From Betaproteobacteria bacterium (lineage in GTDB: Bacteria; Pseudomonadota; Gammaproteobacteria; Burkholderiales; Burkholderiaceae_E), in the NCBI GenBank assembly GCA_016868375.1, contig VGHA01000014.1, positions 1 to 49,862 on the forward strand: DNA of 49,862 bases, given 5' to 3'. Under the pieces are notes generated by a model. The model ran no database searches. It was not told the origin of the DNA and was given only the letters and a program-made list of their open reading frames with translations. Positions 18,901 to 27,949 of the stretch are shown here, in pieces; position 1 is the first letter of the stretch; the number at the start of each line of letters is the position of its first letter. Position numbers and translations under genes: made by a program.

Positions 18901-21900
18901 CGCCCGAACACCGGGGCAAGCGCGCGCTCCAGATCGGCGCGCGCGCGGCCGCTTCGGTGCGCCAGATCGGCGAGCTGGTCCTCATCGATCGGGCCCACAT
19001 TGAAATACTCCGACTGCGGATGCGACAGATAAAAACCGCAGACGCTTGCCGCAGGCGCCATCGCGAAGCTTTCCGTCAGCGTGATGCCCACGTCATGGCA
19101 GCCCAGCACCTCAAACAGCTCGCCCTTGACCGTGTGCTCAGGGCAGGCCGGATAACCCGGCGCCGGGCGAATACCCACGTACTTCTCATCGATCAGTGCC
19201 TGCGCGTCGAGCGCCTCATTGGGCGCGTAACCCCACAGATCGGTTCGCACACGCCGGTGCAGGCATTCGGCAAACGCTTCAGCCATCCGGTCTGCGATCG
19301 CCTTCAGCATGATGGATGAGTAGTCATCGAGCAGTGCTGCGAATTCAGCCTCTTTCTTTTCCACGCCCAGTCCGGTCGTGACCGCAAACATGCCGATGTA
19401 ATCGGCAAGGCCCGACGGGCGGCCATCGAGCGTGCGCGGTGCGATGAAATCGGCCAGGCACTTGTTTGCCACGCCGTCGCGTTTGGCGGTCTGCTGGCGA
19501 AGATTGCGCCAGACCAATGCCACCTCGGTACGCGACTCATCGGTGTAGATCTCGATGTCGTCGTCGTTCACGCTATTGGCAGGCAGAAACGCCACCACGG
19601 CATTCGCAGTGAGCCAGCGTCCGTCGATGACCCGGCGAAGCATTGCCTTGCCGTCCGAGAAAACGCGCCGTGCCGACTCGCCCACGATCTCATCGTTCAG
19701 GATGGCGGGGAATGCGCCTGCTAGATCCCAGGTCTGAAAGAACGGCTGCCAGTCGATGAACTGCGCGATCTCGGCAAGGTCGTAATTGCGAAACAACCGG
19801 CGGCCCGTGAACTTGGGCTTGGGCGGGTGATAGAGCGCGATCGGATGCGGACCCTCACCCGGATGGTCATCGGCCCGCATCGCCCATTGGATCGGTGTGC
19901 GGCGTGCTCGTGCTTCAGCCAGCGTGATCCACTCCGGGCCTTTGCGACCGGCATGCTGTGCGCGCACGCGCTCGTAATCGGCAAGCAGATCAGCGATGAA
20001 CTTCTCGCGCGAATCAGGCGAGACCAGGCTCTGCGCAACCGGCACCGAACGCGACGCATCGGGCACATACACCACTGGGCCGCTGTAGCGCGGCGCAATG
20101 CGCACGGCGGTGTGTACGCGCGAGGTGGTGGCACCACCAATCAGCAGCGGGATCTTCCTCATGCGGAAGTACTCGTCGCGCTCCATCTCGGAGGCGACGA
20201 TGGCCATCTCTTCAAGTGATGGCGTAATCAGCCCTGATAACCCGATGATGTCGGCGCCCTCGACGCGGGCGCGCGCCAGAATTTCCGAGCAGGGCACCAT
20301 CACGCCCATGTTGATCACTTCGAAGTTATTGCACTGAAGCACCACCGCGACGATATTTTTTCCGATGTCATGCACGTCGCCCTTGACCGTTGCGATCACG
20401 ATCCGGCCACGCGAGCTCACATCGGCGCCGGCTGCCTGCTGCGCACGCTTTTCCTCTTCGATGAAAGGGATCAGATGCGCCACCGCCTGCTTCATCACAC
20501 GGGCTGACTTCACCACCTGGGGCAGGAACATCTTGCCCGCCCCAAACAGATCTCCCACCACATTCATGCCGTCCATCAGCGGGCCTTCGATCACCTCGAT
20601 CGGCCGGCCGCCGCGCGCGGCCACCTCGGCTCGCATAGCCTCGGTGTCCTCAACGATCCACTGCGTGATGCCGTGAATGAGGGCATGCGCGAGCCTTCGT
20701 GCGGGCGGTTCGTCGCGCCAGACAAGGTTCTCTTCCTTCCTGGCGGCACCGGCCTTCAGCGTGCCGGCAAACTCGATCATGCGTTCGGTGGCGCTCTTGC
20801 CGCGCTCGGCCTCGAGCACCGCCTGCGCGGCGGCGCGCGCTGCCCCGTCGGTCGCATCCGCCAGGCGCTTGCGTTCGGCAGACAGGAGCGGCGTGCGCGC
20901 CAGCACGATATCTTCAACACGCTCGCGCAGTTCGGGATCGATCTCGTCGTACACGCCCATCATCCCGGCGTTGACGATTCCCATCGACAAGCCAGCCCGA
21001 ATCGCGTGATACAGAAACACCGTATGGATTGCCTCGCGCGCGGGGTCATTGCCGCGAAACGAGAACGACACATTCGATACGCCACCCGACACATGCGCCG
21101 GCGCGAGATGCTTGCGAATCCAGCCTGCGGCCTCAATGAAGTCGAGCGCATAGCGGTCGTGCTCCTCGATGCCGGTGGCAATCGCGAACACGTTCGGATC
21201 GAAAATGATGTCTTCGCCCGGAAAGCCAACGGTCTCGGTGAGAATCGTCCAGGCCCGACGGCAGATCTCGGTTCGGCGGACGAGCGAATCGGCCTGCCCC
21301 TTTTCATCGAAGGCCATCACGACCACCGCTGCACCGTACCGGCGGCACAGCCTGGCCTGACGAATGAACTCGTCTTCGCCTTCCTTGAGCGAAATCGAGT
21401 TGACGATGGCCTTGCCCTGCACACAGCGCAGGCCTGCCTCGATCACGCTCCACTTGGAGCTGTCAATCATGATCGGCACACGCGCGATGTCCGGCTCAGA
21501 GGCCACCAGGTTCAGAAAGCGCGTCATCGCCGCCACGGAGTCGAGCATCGCCTCATCCATGTTGATGTCGATCACCTGAGCGCCGTTTTCAACCTGCTGG
21601 CGCGCCACCGCAAGCGCCTCATCGTACTGGCCAGCCAGAATCAGTCGCGCGAACGCTTTGGAGCCCGTGACATTGGTGCGCTCGCCGATGTTCACGAAGA
21701 GCGAGGTGGCATCCACATTGAATGCCTCGAGCCCCGAGAGCCTGAGCGCAGGCGGCGCCGGCGAGAAGCTGCGCGGGGGAAGCTTGGCCACCGCGCTGGC
21801 AATCGCCTCGATATGCTCGGGCGTGGTACCGCAGCATCCCCCTGCGATGTTCACCAGCCCGGCGCTCGCGAATTCGGCAAGCAGCGAGGACGTGATCTCG

Positions 21901-22772
21901 GGCGTTTCGTCAAAGCCCGTGTCTGACATCGGATTGGGCAGCCCGGCATTGGGATACACACAGATGAAGGTATCGGCTTTTGCGGCCAGCTCGGCGATGT
22001 AAGGCCGCATCAGCGCGGCACCCAGCGCGCAGTTCAACCCGATCGAAATCGGCCTTGCGTGCCGCACCGAATTCCAGAATGCCTCAACCGTCTGCCCCGA
22101 CAGAAGCCGACCCGAGGCGTCGGTGACCGTGCCCGAGATCATCACAGGCAATCGGACGCCGCGATCTTCAAACGCCTCGTCGATCGCAAAGAGCGCAGCC
22201 TTGGCGTTCAGCGTGTCAAAGATGGTTTCAACCAGCAGCAGGTCGACGCCACCTTCGATCAGCGCGCAGGTCTGCTCATAGTAGGCCGCGCGAAGCTCCT
22301 CAAAGGTGACATTGCGCGCGCCCGGATCGTTCACATCCGGTGAAATCGAGGCGGTTTTTGGCTGCGGCCCCAGCGCGCCCGCCACAAAGCGCGGCCGCTC
22401 GGGCCGGTTGTAGCGGTCGCGCGCCGCACAGGCCAGCCGCGCCGACGCGAGGGTCATCTCGCGCGCATGCTGCTCGAGTCCGTAATCGGCCTGCGCCACC
22501 GTGGTGGCACCAAACGTATTGGTTTCGATGATGTCGGCGCCCGCCTCCAGATACGCCTCATGGATGCCGGCGATCAGATCAGGGCGCGTGATCGACAGTA
22601 ACTCGTTGTTGCCCTTCAGGTCGCGCGCATGATCAGCGAACGCTGTCCCGCGATACTGTTCCTCGGAGAGCTTGTGCTGCTGAATCATGGTGCCCATCGC
22701 GCCATCCAGGATCAGGATGCGGCGGGCAAGAAGCGCGCGAAGCGTCGCTTCGGTATCAGAGGTGTGGTGCAT
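18897..22772 (-). CDS. metH: Cobalamin-dependent methionine synthase
   Basis: A full-length, single-chain MetH of 1291 residues with four modules in order: homocysteine-binding (zinc ligands Cys248 in GLNC and Cys313-Cys314 in GGCC), folate-binding (starting near 350 with [18 protein letters not shown]), cobalamin-binding (His801 in [11 protein letters not shown]), and the C-terminal AdoMet reactivation domain ([12 protein letters not shown]). It transfers the methyl group of 5-methyl-THF to homocysteine. The presence of the reactivation domain means it can be rescued after cobalamin oxidation. I saw no cobalamin-riboswitch box in the 118 bases between it and the divergent FAH gene. Confidence 0.97.
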   Translation of the reverse strand: MHHTSDTEATLRALLARRILILDGAMGTMIQQHKLSEEQYRGTAFADHARDLKGNNELLSITRPDLIAGIHEAYLEAGADIIETNTFGATTVAQADYGLEQHAREMTLASARLACAARDRYNRPERPRFVAGALGPQPKTASISPDVNDPGARNVTFEELRAAYYEQTCALIEGGVDLLLVETIFDTLNAKAALFAIDEAFEDRGVRLPVMISGTVTDASGRLLSGQTVEAFWNSVRHARPISIGLNCALGAALMRPYIAELAAKADTFICVYPNAGLPNPMSDTGFDETPEITSSLLAEFASAGLVNIAGGCCGTTPEHIEAIASAVAKLPPRSFSPAPPALRLSGLEAFNVDATSLFVNIGERTNVTGSKAFARLILAGQYDEALAVARQQVENGAQVIDINMDEAMLDSVAAMTRFLNLVASEPDIARVPIMIDSSKWSVIEAGLRCVQGKAIVNSISLKEGEDEFIRQARLCRRYGAAVVVMAFDEKGQADSLVRRTEICRRAWTILTETVGFPGEDIIFDPNVFAIATGIEEHDRYALDFIEAAGWIRKHLAPAHVSGGVSNVSFSFRGNDPAREAIHTVFLYHAIRAGLSMGIVNAGMMGVYDEIDPELRERVEDIVLARTPLLSAERKRLADATDGAARAAAQAVLEAERGKSATERMIEFAGTLKAGAARKEENLVWRDEPPARRLAHALIHGITQWIVEDTEAMRAEVAARGGRPIEVIEGPLMDGMNVVGDLFGAGKMFLPQVVKSARVMKQAVAHLIPFIEEEKRAQQAAGADVSSRGRIVIATVKGDVHDIGKNIVAVVLQCNNFEVINMGVMVPCSEILARARVEGADIIGLSGLITPSLEEMAIVASEMERDEYFRMRKIPLLIGGATTSRVHTAVRIAPRYSGPVVYVPDASRSVPVAQSLVSPDSREKFIADLLADYERVRAQHAGRKGPEWITLAEARARRTPIQWAMRADDHPGEGPHPIALYHPPKPKFTGRRLFRNYDLAEIAQFIDWQPFFQTWDLAGAFPAILNDEIVGESARRVFSDGKAMLRRVIDGRWLTANAVVAFLPANSVNDDDIEIYTDESRTEVALVWRNLRQQTAKRDGVANKCLADFIAPRTLDGRPSGLADYIGMFAVTTGLGVEKKEAEFAALLDDYSSIMLKAIADRMAEAFAECLHRRVRTDLWGYAPNEALDAQALIDEKYVGIRPAPGYPACPEHTVKGELFEVLGCHDVGITLTESFAMAPAASVCGFYLSHPQSEYFNVGPIDEDQLADLAHRSGRARADLERALAPVFGR

Positions 22773-22890
22773 GGTGAGCGTGCGGGGTCAGGGCAAAGCC
22801 AAACCAGCAATGTTAACAACGGCCTGCGGCAGGCTCGGCCTTAGCTCTGTCATCATTATGGGTTGAACCCTGTTTTCCAGGAGCCCGCAG

Positions 22891-23586
22891 ATGGGATTTG
22901 TCATTGATCCGCCCCCAGTCGTCTCGGTGCCCGTGGTGGGCACTTCAGCCCGTTTTCCGGTGCGCCGCGTCTGGTGCGTCGGTCGAAACTATGTCGAGCA
23001 CGCAAAGGAGATGGGATTCACTGGTCGGGAGCCGCCGTTTTTCTTTGCCAAGCCGGCGGACGCGCTGGTGATCGTGCCCGATGGCACCACCGGCGACATG
23101 CCCTATCCGCCCGGCACCACCGACCTGCACCATGAAATCGAGCTGGTGGTGGCCATTGGGGTGGGCGGTCGCGCGATCGCTGCGGCCGATGCCGGCAAGC
23201 ATGTCTACGGCTATGCCATCGGCCTCGACATGACGCGCCGCGACCTGCAGATGGTGGCACGCAAGGCCGGCCGCCCCTGGGAGGTCGGCAAGGCCTTTGA
23301 TGCGAGCGCACCCATTGGCCCCATTCACAAGGCTGGCTCGACAACGCCCATGGCCTCGGGTGCCATTGCCCTTGCGGTCAACGGCGCCACGCGTCAAACC
23401 AGCGATGTGTCCAAGCTCATCTGGAGCATCGGCGAAATCATCGAACACCTGTCGGCACTATGGGAGCTCGCCCCCGGTGATCTGATCTACAGCGGCACGC
23501 CTGAAGGGGTGGCAGCCGTGGTGCGGGGTGACCTGATGGTGGGGCAGGTGGCGGGGCTGGGCGAACTGCGCGTACGCGTTGTCTGA
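22891..23586 (+). CDS. Fumarylacetoacetate hydrolase family protein (fumarylpyruvate hydrolase-like)
   Basis: A 231-residue FAH-domain hydrolase. The opening CVGRNYVEHAKEMG followed by PPFFFAKPADAL resembles NagK/FAHD1-type fumarylpyruvate or acylpyruvate hydrolases. The likely metal ligands are Glu82 and Glu84 in HHEIELVVAIG and Asp113 in GLDMTRRDL. LIYSGTPEGV closes the active site. The family cleaves C-C bonds in acylpyruvates or decarboxylates oxaloacetate. It heads a four-gene cluster (15-, 12- and 11-base gaps) with a dehydrogenase and a thioesterase, which hints at a small catabolic pathway. Confidence 0.9.
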   Translation: MGFVIDPPPVVSVPVVGTSARFPVRRVWCVGRNYVEHAKEMGFTGREPPFFFAKPADALVIVPDGTTGDMPYPPGTTDLHHEIELVVAIGVGGRAIAAADAGKHVYGYAIGLDMTRRDLQMVARKAGRPWEVGKAFDASAPIGPIHKAGSTTPMASGAIALAVNGATRQTSDVSKLIWSIGEIIEHLSALWELAPGDLIYSGTPEGVAAVVRGDLMVGQVAGLGELRVRVV

Positions 23587-23601
23587 GGCAGGGGTGCGGG
23601 C

Positions 23602-24708
23602 GTGATCGAGCACCTGATCTCAACCGTTGCGCTGCAAACCTGGGTCATCGACCTGTTTCGCGCTGCAGGCTCTCATCAGGTCGAGGCGGAGCTTACCGCC
23701 CAGCATCTGGTCGGCGCCAACCTTGCCGGCCATGACTCGCACGGCGTCGGTATGGCGCCCCGCTACGTGCAGTCGCTGTTGAACAACGAACTGCAGTTGA
23801 ATCAGCGGGTCGAGATTGTGAGCGATGCGGGCAGTCTGCTGGTGGTCGATGGCCGCCGCGGCATGGGCCAGTCGGTCACCCATCAGGCGATGGAGATTGC
23901 GATTGCCCGGGCCCGCCAGCAGGGCACCTGCGTGATGGGGCTTCGCAATGCGCACCATCTTGGCCGCGTCGGGCACTGGGCCGAGCAGGCCATCGCTGCG
24001 GGTCTGGTCTCGATTCATTTCACCAATGCCGTCAGCCGCATGCCGATGGTTGCGCCGCATGGCGGGGGTCGGGCACGCTATCTCACCAATCCCTTCACCG
24101 TGGGGATTCCGGTCCCCGGCGGCGAGCCCATCGTGCTCGACTTCGCCACCAGCGCGATTGCCCAGGGCAAGGTCCGGGTGGCCTACAACAAAGGACTCCG
24201 CGTGCCGGCGGGCAGCCTGCTCGATGCCGAGGGTCGGCCCACCGACGATCCTGCGGTCATGTTCGAGCCCGAGGGCGGGCCGTTTGGCGCACTTCGAACC
24301 GCGGGCGGACACAAGGGCCACGCGCTCGCGATGGTGTGCGAGCTGCTCGGTGCTGCGCTTTCCGGTGCAGGCACCATGCAGCCCGCAACACCCTTGCCGG
24401 TTCACGGGGTGTGGAACAACATGCTTACCATCGCGTTCGATCCGCAGCGCCTGGGCACCGGGCAGTGGTTCGAGACCCAGGCGCGCGAGTTCATCGACTG
24501 GGTTCGCACCACGCCGCCGTCTGCCGACAATGCGGACGGCGCAGTGCAGGTGCCGGGCGACCCCGAGCGCGCGGCGCGCCAGGCCCGCGCGCGCCTGATC
24601 CCGATCGACAGCGGCACACTGGCGCAACTCGACCAGGCCTCGGCATCGATCGCCGCGCGCTTTGGGCAATCGCCTGGGCCCTTATCCGCGCTCGAGCGCG
24701 GCTGTTAA
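23602..24708 (+). CDS. Malate/L-lactate dehydrogenase family oxidoreductase (Ldh type 2)
   Basis: A 368-residue NAD(P)-dependent 2-hydroxyacid dehydrogenase of the LDH2/YbiC fold, unrelated to classical LDH. The signature ANLAGHDSHGVGM (residues 39-51) carries the conserved histidines. NAHHLGRVGHWAEQA and TNPFTVGIPVPG lie in the central domain, and AGGHKGHALAMVCELLGAALSG is a strong family block. The start is GTG at 23602. Family members reduce 2-keto acids such as sulfopyruvate, ureidoglycolate products or pyrroline carboxylates, so the substrate is not predictable. The FAH enzyme next door yields pyruvate-like keto acids, which would suit it. Confidence 0.88.
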   Translation: MIEHLISTVALQTWVIDLFRAAGSHQVEAELTAQHLVGANLAGHDSHGVGMAPRYVQSLLNNELQLNQRVEIVSDAGSLLVVDGRRGMGQSVTHQAMEIAIARARQQGTCVMGLRNAHHLGRVGHWAEQAIAAGLVSIHFTNAVSRMPMVAPHGGGRARYLTNPFTVGIPVPGGEPIVLDFATSAIAQGKVRVAYNKGLRVPAGSLLDAEGRPTDDPAVMFEPEGGPFGALRTAGGHKGHALAMVCELLGAALSGAGTMQPATPLPVHGVWNNMLTIAFDPQRLGTGQWFETQAREFIDWVRTTPPSADNADGAVQVPGDPERAARQARARLIPIDSGTLAQLDQASASIAARFGQSPGPLSALERGC

Positions 24709-24720
24709 CCGGAGCGCGCC

Positions 24721-25146
24721 ATGTCGGCCACCCGCGAATTCATCATGCCCATCCGGATCGCTTTCGGTGACTGTGATCCGGCGGGCATCGTTTATTTTCC
24801 CAACTTCTTCCGCTGGTTCGACGCAGGAATGCACGAGATGTTCGCCGCGGTCGGGCTGTCGGCCGAAAAGGTGAGCCGCGAGACCGGGCTGGTGGTGTGG
24901 CCATCCATTGACGCGAAGGCTACGTTTCACGCGCCGGCACGCACCGGCGATCTGGTTGAGGTGCGCTCAAGCGTGGCCGAGTGGCGAAGCCGTACCTTCG
25001 TCATGTCGCACCGAATCGTCCGCGGCGACACGCTGATCTGCGATGGTACGGTGCTGCGATTTGTCGGCGAACGCCAGCCAAGCCATGACGACGTCAAGAT
25101 GCGCACCGTGCCGGTTCCCGACTGGATGCGCCAGGCGTTCGACTGA
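24721..25146 (+). CDS. 4-hydroxybenzoyl-CoA thioesterase family protein
   Basis: A 141-residue hot-dog-fold acyl-CoA thioesterase. The signature FGDCDPAGIVYFPNFFRWFD begins near residue 15; the aspartate of that block (Asp17 or Asp19) corresponds to the catalytic Asp of 4HBT enzymes. It hydrolyses an aryl- or acyl-CoA to the free acid. It lies 12 bases after the Ldh-type gene and 11 before an unknown gene, in one operon. A CoA-linked acid intermediate in this pathway is therefore likely, but which one is not visible. Confidence 0.9.
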   Translation: MSATREFIMPIRIAFGDCDPAGIVYFPNFFRWFDAGMHEMFAAVGLSAEKVSRETGLVVWPSIDAKATFHAPARTGDLVEVRSSVAEWRSRTFVMSHRIVRGDTLICDGTVLRFVGERQPSHDDVKMRTVPVPDWMRQAFD

Positions 25147-25157
25147 GCCGTTGCGAC

Positions 25158-25562
25158 ATGGTGGCTGCGCCTTCACCCGAGCTGCTCGACTCGATCGCGC
25201 TGGTATCAACACTGGGTGCCCGCTCGGCGGGTTCGGTGATCGTGTCCGGGTCGCATGGCGGCGTGTCCGCGGCTAGTTTTGTGGTGGACCATCCGCACCG
25301 GCCGCTGGTGGTGTTCTTCAACGATGCCGGCATCGGCAAGGATCGCGCCGGAGTCGCCGGCCTGTCCATGCTCGAAGCCATTGGCGTGGCAGGCTGCGCC
25401 TACTCGCATCACTCCGCCCGAATCGGCGAAGCGGCAGACGGCTGGGCGCACGGCGTCATCAGCCACCTGAATGACACGGCGCGCGGCCTGGGCATTCAAC
25501 CGGGGGACCGGGTCGAGGCTGTCGTTGCGGCGCTGCTTGCCCGGGCCCGCGCGCCAGGCTGA
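25158..25562 (+). CDS. Conserved hypothetical protein (SHGG / NDAGIGKD motifs)
   Basis: A 134-residue soluble protein with no domain I can name. Its motifs look catalytic or ligand-binding: SGSHGG at 30-35, VVFFNDAGIGKDRAG at 51-65, and SARIGEAADGW at 86-96. The small Gly/Ala-rich pattern alternating with short strands suggests a compact alpha/beta fold. It is the last gene of the FAH-Ldh-thioesterase operon (11-base gap). I recall similar uncharacterised proteins in other Proteobacteria but cannot give a function. A role in handling the metabolite made by the upstream enzymes is a guess from context. Confidence 0.75.
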   Translation: MVAAPSPELLDSIALVSTLGARSAGSVIVSGSHGGVSAASFVVDHPHRPLVVFFNDAGIGKDRAGVAGLSMLEAIGVAGCAYSHHSARIGEAADGWAHGVISHLNDTARGLGIQPGDRVEAVVAALLARARAPG

Positions 25563-25741
25563 GCCGCCCAGGCAATTCGCACCCTCGCGAGCAGCGTCCC
25601 GCGCATTGCACGCGACCTGCAATCCCCTGCGCAGGCCGCTGCCTCAGTCCAACACCGCTTGGCGCTTCGGGCATCATTACGCCTTTAACTGTCCCGTCGG
25701 GGCGGTAGCCGCGACACCCCTTCTCACGTTCGTTTAGCGCC

Positions 25742-26155
25742 ATGCATCCATTCCATCTGGCATTTCCGGTTCGCGACCTCGCCGAGGCGCGCTTATTCTA
25801 CGGCGATCTGCTGGGCTGCCCCGAAGGCCGGAGCAGCCCCGAGTGGATCGACTTCAATCTGTACGGCCATCAGGTGGTCGCGCATCTGTCACCCGACGAG
25901 ACAGGGTCTGCCGCCACCAATGCGGTCGACGGCGACAACGTTCCGGTGAGGCATTTCGGCGTGGTGCTGCCGATGGATGAATGGGACGCGCTCGCCGAGA
26001 AGCTACGGGCCGCGGGTCAGCGCTTCATCATCGAGCCGCACATTCGCTTCAAGGGTGAAGTCGGGGAACAGGCCACCATGTTTTTTCTCGACCCGTCTGG
26101 CAACGCGCTTGAGTTCAAGGCGTTCCGTGACCTTGCCTCGCTGTTTGCCAAGTAG
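25742..26155 (+). CDS. VOC family (glyoxalase/dioxygenase fold) protein
   Basis: A 137-residue vicinal-oxygen-chelate protein with two beta-alpha-beta-beta-beta modules. The first begins [23 protein letters not shown] and the second [22 protein letters not shown]. It ends [17 protein letters not shown], the classic VOC close with the metal-binding Glu. The histidines at the start of each module (His5 and the HFGVV histidine) complete a metal site. The reaction is unknown. A 179-base gap (25563-25741) before it holds no gene I can support and probably its promoter. The rhodanese gene follows after 6 bases. Confidence 0.88.
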   Translation: MHPFHLAFPVRDLAEARLFYGDLLGCPEGRSSPEWIDFNLYGHQVVAHLSPDETGSAATNAVDGDNVPVRHFGVVLPMDEWDALAEKLRAAGQRFIIEPHIRFKGEVGEQATMFFLDPSGNALEFKAFRDLASLFAK

Positions 26156-26161
26156 CGCAGC

Positions 26162-26554
26162 GTGCAGCATCTGCTTCCGCGCGAGGCGCACGCGTTCATC
26201 GGGCAACACCCGGATGCGCTCTTTATTGACCGTCGCAGCGATGCGGAGTACTTCTTCGTCGGTCACGCGACCGGCGCCAATCATGTGGCGTGGCGCGAGG
26301 CGCCCGATTGGGAGCTGAATCCGAATTTCATTTCCGAAGTCAGAAAGCTTGCGGCACACGTTACCGATCGGCCGGTGGTCCTGATCTGCCGCAGCGGCCG
26401 CCGCTCGGCCGAAGCAGGGCTCTCGCTCGAACAGGCGGGCTTCACGCAGGTCTACAACGTGGCCCACGGCTTCGAAGGCGACCTGAACGCCGAACGGCAG
26501 CGCGGCAAGCTAAACGGTTGGCGATTTGACGGATTGCCCTGGGAGCAGTTCTGA
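26162..26554 (+). CDS. Rhodanese-like domain protein
   Basis: A 130-residue single rhodanese domain. The catalytic Cys76 lies in LICRSGRRS, an active-site loop of sulfurtransferase type. FIDRRSDAEYFFVGHATGANHV is the conserved N-terminal block. The start is GTG at 26162, six bases after the VOC gene. It probably carries persulfide sulfur in the cytoplasm; donor and acceptor are unknown. The last 13 codons (including the stop) fall in the first copy of a 45-bp tandem duplication, and the second copy lies after the stop, so the protein itself is intact. Confidence 0.9.
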   Translation: MQHLLPREAHAFIGQHPDALFIDRRSDAEYFFVGHATGANHVAWREAPDWELNPNFISEVRKLAAHVTDRPVVLICRSGRRSAEAGLSLEQAGFTQVYNVAHGFEGDLNAERQRGKLNGWRFDGLPWEQF

Positions 26555-26607
26555 GGAAATCGTTGGCGATTTGACGGACTGGCCTGGGAGCAGTTCTGAG
26601 GAAATCG
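26518..26607. repeat. 45-bp imperfect tandem duplication at rhodanese 3' end
   Basis: Units 26518-26562 and 26563-26607 differ at 2 of 45 positions. The first contains the stop codon of the rhodanese gene; the second is a non-coding echo of it. Confidence 0.93.
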
Positions 26608-26622
26608 CCGCCGCGAGGCGGC
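26607..26622. terminator. GC hairpin between convergent genes
   Basis: GCCGCC-GCGA-GGCGGC, a 6-bp perfect stem with a GNRA-type loop, lies between the rhodanese (+) and DUF3567 (-) genes. There is no T-run on either side, so it is only a weak candidate for a shared terminator. Confidence 0.35.
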
Positions 26623-26631
26623 CGCCGGGCG

Positions 26632-26877
26632 TCAGTGCAGCGCGAGCGGCTGCTGCATCAGGCCATCAAACTGACTGATGAATCCATCGAGCGCCTCAAC
26701 TGAAGGCGTTCCCGATGCGATCTGCCGGACGCCATGACGAAACATCTCGGCGAGCTCACCCTCCAGGTAGGTTTCCCGGCGCGCGAACTTGTCGAGAATC
26801 TCGACGCCTCTTGGCTCGCCGTCAGCGCCAGCAATCTCCATCACACAGTAAACCGGGCTGTTGTAGATCATCAGCAT
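26632..26877 (-). CDS. DUF3567 domain-containing protein
   Basis: An 81-residue protein matching the betaproteobacterial DUF3567 family: an opening MLMIYNSPVYCVMEI, a centre EILDKFARRETYLEGELAEMFRHGV, and an end QQPLALH. The ATG at 26877 is preceded by GAGGTGA. Function unknown. It is the last gene of the long minus-strand run from def, 54 bases after the CobW-like gene, and may share its transcript. Its narrow phylogenetic range is one of the reasons for assigning the window to Burkholderiales. Confidence 0.88.
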   Translation of the reverse strand: MLMIYNSPVYCVMEIAGADGEPRGVEILDKFARRETYLEGELAEMFRHGVRQIASGTPSVEALDGFISQFDGLMQQPLALH

Positions 26878-26931
26878 GATGTCACCTCAATCATTCCAAC
26901 GATCCGCAGTTGGGGTGGGTCGCGCCGGCTT

Positions 26932-27906
26932 TCAAGCCCCTAGATCGCAGGCTTTCAGCTGAGTGGCGAGCCCGTCGAGCGCCTCGCGAACGCAATGAAT
27001 GTCTCGCGTATCAAGCTCAATTTGAACCCGGCTGTCGCGGCGCCATAGCGCGGGCTCGCAGCCGCCGTCCCGAAACCGATACCAGTCGCGCTCGGTGCGC
27101 AGCACCGCCTCGAGTTCGATCATCGGGTTGCGCGCAAGCGGCTCGAAAGACCGGATCAGCCGTGCCCGATCGAAACGATGCTCGGCCGATGCGCGCCACA
27201 GCCAGCGCCAACGTGGCGAGTCGCTGGAAACCCCGCCGGAAACCCCGCTGGACGCCCTGCCAGGGATCGCAAGCCACTGCACGATCGGCCCGCCCGCCGC
27301 GCCGGCTTCACGCGCAACCAGAGCGGCAGGCGGCTCGCCCGCCCGCCACACCTGTATCGCTGCGGCAAAAGCGCCCTGCCCGCCGAGTTGGGCGAGCAGC
27401 GCTGCCGACCGTTCGGCCTCGCTCCGCGGCCATTGCGCCGGACAGGCGAGCACCACCCGATCGGCGCTCTGGACCTGCTCGGCGAGCCAGCGGCGTTGCG
27501 CGCCGGCAAGCCGTTGCTCGAGCCGGCTTGCGTCAACCACGCTGACAAGCTCGGTCAGCTGCAGCGCGACCGATAACCCCGGCGCGCGTAGCGCATCGAC
27601 AAACGCAGCCGGATGCGCGCCGCCGTTCAGATCGACCAGCAATCGCGCCCAGGGACCCCGCCGCATCAGCTTTCTGAGCGCCGCGCCAAGCGCTGCGTCA
27701 GCGCTGCAACAGGCGCAGCCCCCAATCCGTTCAATACCAGGATCGACTGGCTCTGCGGTCTCGGCGGTTTGCCTGGGGAACTTGAAGTCCTCGCCGCGAT
27801 CGATGATGAGCGCCCAAGGCTCCGAAGCGGCCGCTCGCCAGTGTTCGATCAAATTCGACTTGGCCGGCGAGGCAAGCCCCACCACCACCGTGACTGGCAG
27901 CCGCAC
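26932..27906 (-). CDS. CobW-like GTPase (COG0523-type) with degenerate P-loop
   Basis: A 324-residue G3E-family protein. The N-terminal strand and P-loop read VTVVVGLASPAKSNL, in which the usual second glycine of GxxxxGK(S/T) is Ala15, so nucleotide binding may be weakened. The metal-binding CxCC motif is intact at Cys64-Cys66-Cys67 (GGCACC). A C-terminal CobW_C-like domain follows. COG0523 proteins deliver zinc or other metals to client enzymes. The start is taken as GTG at 27906. A 34-bp tandem duplication lies between this start and the trkH stop and moves the GGAGG ribosome-binding site away from it. Confidence 0.8.
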   Translation of the reverse strand: MRLPVTVVVGLASPAKSNLIEHWRAAASEPWALIIDRGEDFKFPRQTAETAEPVDPGIERIGGCACCSADAALGAALRKLMRRGPWARLLVDLNGGAHPAAFVDALRAPGLSVALQLTELVSVVDASRLEQRLAGAQRRWLAEQVQSADRVVLACPAQWPRSEAERSAALLAQLGGQGAFAAAIQVWRAGEPPAALVAREAGAAGGPIVQWLAIPGRASSGVSGGVSSDSPRWRWLWRASAEHRFDRARLIRSFEPLARNPMIELEAVLRTERDWYRFRDGGCEPALWRRDSRVQIELDTRDIHCVREALDGLATQLKACDLGA

Positions 27907-27949
27907 GCCCTCAACCCACCACCGTGACTGGCAGCCGCACGCCCTCAAC
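27882..27949. repeat. 34-bp exact tandem duplication at trkH/cobW junction
   Basis: Units 27882-27915 and 27916-27949 are identical. They cover the trkH stop and the start of the CobW-like gene. Neither reading frame is broken, but the start region is displaced from its ribosome-binding site. Confidence 0.95.

Noticed and set aside
17628..19319. Long plus-strand frame (563 codons) over the BenE gene
   Set aside because: It is a shifted frame of the BenE coding region, Arg-rich and without membrane character.
20673..21926. Open frame of 417 codons on the plus strand opposite metH
   Set aside because: Lies wholly antisense to a certain gene, its translation is rich in Arg/His/Gly without domain-like pattern, and such shadows are expected at high GC.
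22773..22890. Possible cobalamin riboswitch upstream of metH
   Set aside because: The gap is only 118 bases and no B12-box-like conserved sequence is visible on the minus strand.
25563..25741. Possible small gene between the unknown protein and the VOC gene
   Set aside because: Frames crossing it overlap real genes in other frames and have no ribosome-binding site or recognisable product; treated as intergenic.
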